Source of the DNA: Acidobacteriota bacterium
GTDB lineage: Bacteria; Planctomycetota; Phycisphaerae; WQYP01; JAJZKJ01
Reading direction: 5' to 3'
Assembly: GCA_021804195.1 (NCBI GenBank)
Contig: JAJZKJ010000021.1
Coordinates: 1 to 11,977 of the forward strand
Length of the DNA: 11,977 nt
The notes below the pieces were generated by a model that worked only from the letters and a program-made list of their open reading frames with translations, had not been told where the DNA came from and searched no databases. Below are positions 7,000 to 11,977 of the stretch, in pieces (the first letter of the stretch is position 1; every line of letters begins with the position of its first letter). The translations under genes and the position numbers were made by a program.

Positions 7000-8211
7000 T
7001 TAACTGCCTTTCATGATACCCGCGCCGAGCGAGAAGATCGGCAAATATAATGCGATGAGCACTAATGCCACCAGCGAGCCCACCACGATGAGAATGGCCG
7101 GCTCGATCAACGCCATCAGCGCCGTCATGGAGTTGTTCAGATCATCATCGTAAAACTCCGCCAGGCTGGCCAGCATTTGCGGCAGCGCCCCCGTCTGTTC
7201 TCCCACTTCGATCATTTCCACCGCCAGCGGAGGCGCCACCTTATGCCGCTGCAGGCTTTCGGCAAAGGCTTTGCCTTCCCGTACTTCCCGCATGGTTGCC
7301 CGCCAGCCGGCGCGCAGGTTTTCCCCGCGAAAGGCGCTGCCGGCGGTTTCAATCGCGGTCACGACCGGGATACCGCCCAATAGCAGCGTGCCCAGCGTGC
7401 GGCTCATCAGCGCGATCTGATACTTCCACCAGATCTCTCCCGCCACAGGCACCCGTAAAAGCCAGCGATCCAGCTGCGCCCGGATCCGGGGCGTGCGCCA
7501 GGCCAACCCAACCCCCATCGCCGCAAGCGCCACCAGCACGACAAAGAGCGGAAAATAATGGCGCGTGAGGTTTCCAAAGGCCAGCATGAACACCGTCAGC
7601 GAAGGCAGTTGCGCACCCAGTGAGTTATACAATTGCCCGAAGCGCGGCACCACATAAGTGACCAGAAACGAAAGCACCACGACCACCAGGCACAGCAGCA
7701 CGCTGGGATAGATCATGGCCCCCAGCAATTTGCGCCGCACCGACAGCGCCAGCCGCTGGTATTGAATATAGCGGTTCAGCACCTCGGCCAGATTGCCGCT
7801 GCGCTCGCCCGCCATCAGAGTGGTGGTGAATATTTCCGGAATCCCGGCCTGCCGCCGGAAGGCGTCGGAAAGCAATTCGCCGCCCCGTACCCGCGCCCGC
7901 ACATCCCCCAGCAGCGTCCGCAGCCGCGGATTGCGGGCCCGGCTTTCTAATAGCTCCAGCGCCCGCAGGATCGGCAATCCGGCTTTCACCAGCGTCACGA
8001 ACTGCTGGCTGAACACCAGCAGCGTCTCTTTCGGAATCTGCTGTTTGCGCAGCCGCCACTGCTCGGCCAGCGCCTGCCGCTGCCGCACCTCATACACCCA
8101 ATAACCCTGCTGCCGGTAGCGCTCGCGCAGCTCACTCGCGCTCGCCGCCTGCTCAATCTGTTCCAGCCTGCGGCCCTGGTCGTCGGTGGCTTTAATGACA
8201 AAATGGGCCAT
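7000..8211 (-). CDS. gspF: GspF/PilC-family inner-membrane platform protein
   Basis: This polytopic platform protein of 403 residues, the usual family length, connects the motor ATPase with the pilin pool. The N-terminus (HFVIKATDDQGRR) matches the family opening. Two repeated GspF domains are visible. The first spans about 66-188 (FSQQFVTLVKAGLPILRALE, ERSGNLAEVLNRY) and the second about 266-392 (MSRTLGTLLLGGIPVVTAIE, GEQTGALPQMLASLAEFYDDD). Membrane helices lie at about 165-188, 219-237 and 370-392. The last runs into LYLPIFSLG, the typical family end. It is the first gene of the secretion operon, preceded by 211 bp without a gene, so the operon promoter should lie there. No clear Shine-Dalgarno precedes the ATG. 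Having the platform gene before the ATPase gene is the reverse of the common pilB-pilC order. Confidence 0.95.
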   Translation of the reverse strand: MAHFVIKATDDQGRRLEQIEQAASASELRERYRQQGYWVYEVRQRQALAEQWRLRKQQIPKETLLVFSQQFVTLVKAGLPILRALELLESRARNPRLRTLLGDVRARVRGGELLSDAFRRQAGIPEIFTTTLMAGERSGNLAEVLNRYIQYQRLALSVRRKLLGAMIYPSVLLCLVVVVLSFLVTYVVPRFGQLYNSLGAQLPSLTVFMLAFGNLTRHYFPLFVVLVALAAMGVGLAWRTPRIRAQLDRWLLRVPVAGEIWWKYQIALMSRTLGTLLLGGIPVVTAIETAGSAFRGENLRAGWRATMREVREGKAFAESLQRHKVAPPLAVEMIEVGEQTGALPQMLASLAEFYDDDLNNSMTALMALIEPAILIVVGSLVALVLIALYLPIFSLGAGIMKGS

Positions 8212-8291
8212 GGTTCTTGGCGAGGAGGGCCTGGGGCAAGGGGTACATTGCTTCCCCTTCCAGCCGGAGACCGAGTTGCCGGTTTACTCCG

Positions 8292-8297
8292 ATTCTA
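8292..8297 (-). promoter_or_regulatory. Possible -10 element for the gspF operon
   Basis: The 211-bp gap between the lolA-like stop and the gspF start (8212-8422) should hold the secretion-operon promoter. On the minus strand TAGAAT stands here, about 80 bp before the gspF start, and is one mismatch from the TATAAT consensus. No good -35 hexamer is found 16-18 bp upstream; the bases there are GC-rich. The gap otherwise shows a weak 6-bp inverted repeat (8238-8243 with 8254-8259) and no clear terminator for lolA. This is a weak proposal. Confidence 0.25.
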
Positions 8298-8422
8298 GCA
8301 GACCGCGGCTGCCGGTTCGGCCAGGCCGCTGTGAGGCTATGAAATGCGGTCTCGTAATATGCAGACCCTGGCTTTGCCATAGTAATGCTTTGTCATAGAA
8401 CGTTCACAGCCGTACCTTCATG

Positions 8423-9064
8423 TCATGGCATCGTGCCCGGCACCACTCTCACTCCCGCCGGCGGATGAAAATGAAATAACCCCCGCGGCAGCCGATGATT
8501 GGCTTCAATCCGGCTGAAGCGCAGGTCGGTCTGTCCGCCATCCTGCTGGCGGATCACGATACGCCGGATATCATAGTCGGGCGAAATCTCCAGCAGCACT
8601 TCCCGTATTCCCTCGCCCAAGCCCTGGGGATTGCCCCGCAGCACCACATCGCCGGCCCGCAGCGGCGCCAGTCCGCCATAGGACAGGCCTTTCAGCTCAC
8701 GTTCCAGGTGAGTATGGCCCAATAAAAAGCGCAGCGGCGAGCGCAAGTCGGCGAGTTTTTTCAATGGTGTCACTTGCGCCTGATGTTCCCCTTCCACATA
8801 CAGCCAGACCCGGTGCGCCGTCACCAGAAACAATTTGCGCCGCGGCTGCCGGTAATCCCAGCGCATGCGTCCGGGTTTCAGATACAGTCTTCCCGATTCC
8901 ACCTTCCGCTCGCCGCTTTGGCTGTAGATCTCCACAAAATGCGCCCGCAGGCTGGTGAGCGAATCGTAGCGCCCATCCACTATTTCCGCCAATTGCCGCA
9001 CCGGCATCCGGGAAAACGGCGCCCACACCGTCAGTCCCAGACATAAACTGAATATCAACCGCAT
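8423..9064 (-). CDS. lolA: LolA-like outer-membrane lipoprotein carrier
   Basis: This 213-residue exported protein resembles LolA, the periplasmic carrier that moves lipoproteins from the LolCDE complex to the outer membrane. It has a short hydrophobic signal-like N-terminus (about 1-17) without a lipobox. Then come LAEIVDGRYDSLTSLRAHFVE (25-45), the G-RL-Y-KPGRMRWDY motif (58-71, central to the family) and VWLYVEGEHQAQVTPL (86-101). The later strands fit the half-barrel, including DYDIRRIVIRQQDGGQTDLRFS. LolA-fold proteins also serve other lipid-linked roles, so the cargo is not certain. It is the last gene of the ABC exporter operon, 38 bp after the helical-repeat gene, and has no visible Shine-Dalgarno. 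Position next to an ABC ATPase and permease is suggestive, but those two are not LolC/D/E-like in membrane topology (no large periplasmic domain). Confidence 0.85.
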   Translation of the reverse strand: MRLIFSLCLGLTVWAPFSRMPVRQLAEIVDGRYDSLTSLRAHFVEIYSQSGERKVESGRLYLKPGRMRWDYRQPRRKLFLVTAHRVWLYVEGEHQAQVTPLKKLADLRSPLRFLLGHTHLERELKGLSYGGLAPLRAGDVVLRGNPQGLGEGIREVLLEISPDYDIRRIVIRQQDGGQTDLRFSRIEANHRLPRGLFHFHPPAGVRVVPGTMP

Positions 9065-9102
9065 ATTTTCAGCATAGGCGATTGTGGAGCCGGTGAAAGA
9101 GC

Positions 9103-10020
9103 TTATCTGGCATTGACTTTGCGGCGGGAGGGATGGGGTAAGGTCAAATGTGTTTGCGGGCTCAGCCCCGCCCGCCCATCCGGCAGGATGCGATAGGGGT
9201 GTCCCAGAGGATCGATCGGGACGCCGCGCAGATCACCGGCCGCGATCAGCGGCTGCCACGAGCGGGCTTTTGTGTGGAATTTTGCCGCATATTGCCGCAG
9301 TAAATGATCCAGTGTGGCAAGGTCGAGCTGGGCCCGCAGCCGGCGCATATGGGCCAGAGCATTTTCGCGGATCAGGCGGTCGGGCGCATGCCGGTATAAA
9401 TGCGCCCATAGCTGCAGCGCCAGCACTTTCTCATTGGCCTGTCCGTACCAGTCGGCCGCCAGAGTATAGAGCACGGGGTTGGCGCCGGGCCGTCGCGCCC
9501 CGGCGGCAAAGGTGGCCGCGGCCGCCCGGCGCTGGTGCAGGTTAAGAGCTTGAATGAAGCCCAGGTCAAAATACAGCCGCCAGTCATTGGGCTCAGTCCC
9601 GATGGCCCGCTCCAGCAGCCGCGCCGCCGCATGCGGATGCCCCGCGCCCAGGGGCGGGGCATCGGCCAGAAAATAGCTGCCAAATTCCGCCGCCGCGGTC
9701 AGCCGTGGATCGAGCTTCTGGGTCAGCCGCAGCAGCGGCGCCAGCAGCGGATAATGCCGCCGCCGCTGCTGATGCAAGCGGCCAAAGTACTGAATCGCGC
9801 GGGTCCAGTAAATATCGGCGGCCAATCCCCGGTAGTTCAAAAACAGCGCCGCCGCCATGCGTGCCTCCGGCACCGCCAGATGCGTCGCGTGTTTCCTCCA
9901 CAGCGGCCGTAAGGGTCGCGCCCGGGTTTCGGCTTCATGGCCGGCCAGCAATAATCCGGCCAGCAGCGCCGCTCCGGCCGCCATCGCCATCCGGCGCCGC
10001 GAATTTCGCCCCGCACTCAT
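9103..10020 (-). CDS. Exported TPR-like helical-repeat protein
   Basis: This 305-residue protein has a basic N-terminus and one hydrophobic segment (about 12-27), so it is secreted or membrane-anchored. The conserved-looking stretch GLAADIYWTRAIQYFGR (65-81) is followed by helical repeats of TPR character. Examples are LAPLLRLTQKLDPRLTAA (93-110), AARLLERAIGTEPNDWRLYFDLG (132-154), AAATFAAGARRPG and LALQLWAHLYRHAPD. A different C-terminal element follows: LIAAGDLRGVPIDPLGHPY (258-276) has the GxLxxxPxDPxGxPY pattern known from the end of GspG major pseudopilins. I recognise this architecture as one often seen beside ABC exporter genes in Acidobacteriota, but know of no assigned function. Its ATG overlaps the permease stop by one base (TAATG), which implies translational coupling and a shared role with the exporter. 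A scaffold or periplasmic adaptor role is only a guess. Confidence 0.82.
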   Translation of the reverse strand: MSAGRNSRRRMAMAAGAALLAGLLLAGHEAETRARPLRPLWRKHATHLAVPEARMAAALFLNYRGLAADIYWTRAIQYFGRLHQQRRRHYPLLAPLLRLTQKLDPRLTAAAEFGSYFLADAPPLGAGHPHAAARLLERAIGTEPNDWRLYFDLGFIQALNLHQRRAAAATFAAGARRPGANPVLYTLAADWYGQANEKVLALQLWAHLYRHAPDRLIRENALAHMRRLRAQLDLATLDHLLRQYAAKFHTKARSWQPLIAAGDLRGVPIDPLGHPYRILPDGRAGLSPQTHLTLPHPSRRKVNAR

Positions 10021-10820
10021 TATTTAAGATCCCGGAATTCGAAAATTACGGCGCTCAGGATCAGCATCACCGCGCCATAGAGCAGGACATAAAGCGAATT
10101 CCATCCCAGCAGCCGCGCGCTCACCGGCAGATAATGCGAGGCCGCCGTGGTCAGGTTCAACCCTCCGAAATTGGGCAGGGCATCGGCCACCAGCCGCGGC
10201 AGCCAGCGCCCCGGCCCCGGCCGCGCCGCCGCGCCCAGACCGCGCAGTTCGCCATTGAAGTTGCCGATCAGAAACAGGCTCAGGCTGAAAACCGCGGCCA
10301 GTCCTATCGAGGCAAAGCTCGAAAAAAACAGCGACACCGCGGTCAACAGCGCCAGCTCCAGCCATACGCAATAGAGCGCGGCCAGCACCGCCCCCTCGCC
10401 GCTGTGCCAGCCGCCCTGCAGCCAGCTCAGCGCGGCCAGCAGCGCCAGCCCCATCAGCCCGGTATTCACCGTCAGCGCCAGCAGCAGACCGGCAAATTTA
10501 CCCAGCACCAGTTCCCGCCGCCGCACCGGGTGCGCCAGCAACGCATATGCCGTCCGCCGTTCAATCTCTTTCGCCACCAGTTGATTGCCCAGCAGCACCG
10601 CCATAAGCGCGCCCAGAAACGTAATCGCCGCCAGGCTGAAGTTGATCAGCGCGCCCGCCGCGATGCCAAACGACATTTGCGTGAACAGCAGCGCCGCGCC
10701 CGCCATCAGCACCGCGAAACCGGCCAGGCTCAGCAGCCAGCGGTCGCGAATCGCCTCGCGGAAGCTGTTGCCCGCGATCGCGGCCATGATCTTGCCCGCC
10801 CCTAAAGTCCGCTCGTTCAT
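10020..10820 (-). CDS. ABC-2 type transporter permease
   Basis: This is the membrane subunit of an ABC exporter, 266 residues long with about six predicted helices. The first lies at about 28-48. The second follows FSLAAITFLGALMAVLLG. A conserved cytoplasmic segment KEIERRTAYALLAHPVRRRELVLGK (84-108) has the EIERRTxxxLLxxPVxRxExxxGK pattern of ABC-2/NosY-type permeases. Four more hydrophobic stretches follow, with a polar loop (about 187-222) before the last. There is no large periplasmic domain, so it is not a LolC/E or FtsX-type protein. It overlaps the ATPase gene by 4 bp (ATGA), and GGGAG eight bases upstream of the ATG supports this start, though an ATG at codon 12 is an alternative. Together with the ATPase it should form a dimeric exporter. 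The substrate is unknown. Confidence 0.9.
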   Translation of the reverse strand: MNERTLGAGKIMAAIAGNSFREAIRDRWLLSLAGFAVLMAGAALLFTQMSFGIAAGALINFSLAAITFLGALMAVLLGNQLVAKEIERRTAYALLAHPVRRRELVLGKFAGLLLALTVNTGLMGLALLAALSWLQGGWHSGEGAVLAALYCVWLELALLTAVSLFFSSFASIGLAAVFSLSLFLIGNFNGELRGLGAAARPGPGRWLPRLVADALPNFGGLNLTTAASHYLPVSARLLGWNSLYVLLYGAVMLILSAVIFEFRDLK

Positions 10821-11806
10821 GCCGTGGTCTCCCGCCGGACCGGAGCGGCTTCATGGTTGGGCCGCGGTTCCGCAAAGAAAATGGCCTCCAGGCTGGGCCG
10901 CGCCGGTTCCACCTTCAAAACCTCTCCGCCCGCGGCGCGAATGGCGTCCAGCGCCGGCCATAGCTGGCCATTCATCACCGTGATCCGGTATTTGCCCGCT
11001 TCCGGCAATGCCTGCGCGGCGCCCAGATTCATCTTCTGCAAAGCGGCTTCGCTGCAGCCATCCGCCTGCCGCCAGATGATCTCCCGGCTGCCGCTCTCGC
11101 TGCCTTGCCAATCAGACAACGGCCCCACCCCGCGCAGCTTGCCTTTTTCCAGAACTGCGACCCGGTCGCACAACTGCTCCGCGTCGCTCAAAATGTGGGT
11201 TGAAAAAAACACCGTCCGTCCCTGGCGCTTCAATTCCAGAATGATCTCCCGCACTTCCCGCCGGCCTCCCGGATCAAGACCGCTCATCGGTTCGTCCAGT
11301 ATCACCAGTTCCGGATCATGCAGAATTGCCTGTGCCAGCCCGACCCGCTGCAGCATGCCCTTGGAATATTTCCGCAGCGCGATATTGCCTGCCTCGCTCA
11401 GTCCCAGCTGTTCCAGTCGCGCTTCTACCCGCTGCTCCAGTGTCTGCCCCATCAGCCCCGATAGCCGGCCAAAATATCGCAGCAACTCCCGGCCGGTCAG
11501 ATATTCATAAAAATAAGGATTTTCCGGCAGATACCCCACCCGCCGCCTCATTTCCACCCCGGACCGCGCATGCACCGGCGTGCCCAGCAGCCGGGCTTCG
11601 CCCGACGTGGGATGAATTAAGCCCAGCAGCAGCTTCAGCGTCGTCGTTTTACCGGCGCCGTTCTGCCCTAAAAACCCAAAGATTTCTCCGGGCTGAATCT
11701 GCAGGTCGAGGCCATCCAGGGCGCGTTTGCGGATCGCCGCCTTGCGCCACGGCTTCCAGCCTGGCGGGTATGCTTTCGTTAATTGTTTGCATTCCACTGC
11801 GTACAT
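10817..11806 (-). CDS. ABC transporter ATP-binding protein
   Basis: This 329-residue cytoplasmic ATPase of an ABC exporter has all the nucleotide-binding motifs. Walker A is GQNGAGKTT (47-55), and the Q-loop position reads GYLPEN (91-96) with Glu in place of Gln, as is common in this CcmA/NatA-like exporter group. The signature KYSKGMLQRV lies at 146-155, Walker B LVILDEP at 167-173, the D-loop SGLDP at 175-179, and the H-loop His at 204 (STHILSDAE). A C-terminal domain of about 90 residues follows the KGKLRGVG segment and ends near LEAIFFAE, as in DrrA/NatA-like ATPases. An insertion (WKPWRKAAIRKRA, about 17-29) follows the first strand. It is the first gene of the four-gene block. The region upstream (11807-11977) has no clear Shine-Dalgarno for this start and no convincing leftward promoter. 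Substrate not predictable. Confidence 0.95.
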   Translation of the reverse strand: MYAVECKQLTKAYPPGWKPWRKAAIRKRALDGLDLQIQPGEIFGFLGQNGAGKTTTLKLLLGLIHPTSGEARLLGTPVHARSGVEMRRRVGYLPENPYFYEYLTGRELLRYFGRLSGLMGQTLEQRVEARLEQLGLSEAGNIALRKYSKGMLQRVGLAQAILHDPELVILDEPMSGLDPGGRREVREIILELKRQGRTVFFSTHILSDAEQLCDRVAVLEKGKLRGVGPLSDWQGSESGSREIIWRQADGCSEAALQKMNLGAAQALPEAGKYRITVMNGQLWPALDAIRAAGGEVLKVEPARPSLEAIFFAEPRPNHEAAPVRRETTA

Positions 11807-11932
11807 GGCAATTTTTTAGACGAAGGCGTCCGCAACAGGGTAACAAAAGTGCGCGGGAGACGATGCGGCCAAGCATTTCCGTAGTGCCTTTAGTGCGCCC
11901 TGAATTTTAGTCCGATAATCTTCAAAAAATAC

Positions 11933-11960
11933 TTGACAGAACTATTTTCACGCTTATTAT
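11933..11960 (+). promoter_or_regulatory. Sigma-70-type promoter pointing off the right edge
   Basis: A perfect -35 hexamer TTGACA (11933-11938) is followed after 16 bp by TATTAT (11955-11960), one mismatch from TATAAT. The stretch is AT-rich against a GC-rich background, as expected of a promoter. It drives rightward transcription, divergent from the ABC exporter operon, toward a gene that begins beyond the window. This is the strongest promoter match I found here. Confidence 0.7.
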
Positions 11961-11966
11961 GTGGTC

Positions 11967-11971
11967 AGGAG
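11967..11971 (+). promoter_or_regulatory. Possible Shine-Dalgarno of a gene beyond the right edge
   Basis: AGGAG lies six bases before the end of the window, at the right distance for a start codon just outside it. If the promoter at 11933-11960 is used, transcription would start at about 11966-11968. The leader would then be extremely short and the ribosome site would sit at its 5' end. Either the start codon is further away or the site is coincidental. Confidence 0.4.
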
Positions 11972-11977
11972 TGGTAA

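Noticed and set aside
6177..7016. Plus-strand open frame of 279 codons opposite the GspE/PilB gene
   Set aside because: It lies antisense to a gene with every catalytic motif intact, and its translation is His/Arg/Gln-rich without a fold signature.
8238..8259. Inverted repeat AAGGGG/CCCCTT in the leader of the gspF operon
   Set aside because: It has only six base pairs with a ten-base loop and no T-run on either side. It is too weak to call a terminator or riboswitch.
8316..8340. Imperfect GC-rich hairpin between lolA-like and gspF genes
   Set aside because: The stem is broken by an internal loop and no T-tract follows on the minus strand, so it does not qualify as a terminator for the lolA operon.
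9705..10805. Long plus-strand open frame of 366 codons opposite the ABC permease and repeat-protein genes
   Set aside because: Its translation is Gln/Arg/Pro-rich low-complexity with no hydrophobic or domain pattern. The opposite strand encodes clear proteins, so it is a GC-rich antisense shadow.

Overview
The window reads as a GC-rich bacterial chromosome segment from a Gram-negative (diderm) organism. It carries type IV pilus/type II secretion inner-membrane components, a LolA-like periplasmic carrier and an ABC exporter. Three things suggest Acidobacteriota: an SHS-type MFS carrier with the GTQDLYP signature, an unusual pseudopilin, and a helical-repeat protein of the 'ADIYWTRAIQYFG' type encoded beside an ABC exporter. 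The phylum is an inference from remembered family resemblance, not from a search. Coding density is very high and almost everything lies on the minus strand. No RNA gene, CRISPR array, insertion sequence or integrase is visible.

Reading in the direction of transcription on the minus strand, the first block (11806 down to 8423) encodes an ABC ATPase, its membrane permease, a secreted or anchored helical-repeat protein and a LolA-like protein. The first three overlap by 4 bp and 1 bp; the lolA-like gene follows after 37 bp. Beyond the ATPase start, at the right edge, a good sigma-70-type promoter points rightward to a gene outside the window.

After a 211-bp gap the second block (8211 down to 554) is a tightly packed operon: GspF/PilC platform protein, GspE/PilB ATPase, PilM-like, PilN-like, PilO-like, a PilP/GspC-like protein, an unusual Gly/Pro-rich pseudopilin without Glu5, and a membrane protein that looks like a CPBP (Abi) intramembrane protease with its catalytic residues replaced. 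Together they would form the cytoplasmic motor and inner-membrane platform of a type IV filament or type II secretion machine. No secretin (PilQ/GspD), prepilin peptidase or full set of pseudopilins is present, so the remaining parts must be encoded elsewhere or the machine is unusual.

At the left edge the 3' part of an MFS transporter gene on the plus strand converges on this operon and overlaps its last gene by 36 bp.

I do not see a clearly new system. The most notable points are the secretin-less pilMNOP-type operon ending in an E5-less pseudopilin plus an apparently dead CPBP protease, and a pseudopilin-like C-terminal motif on the helical-repeat protein of the neighbouring ABC/LolA operon.
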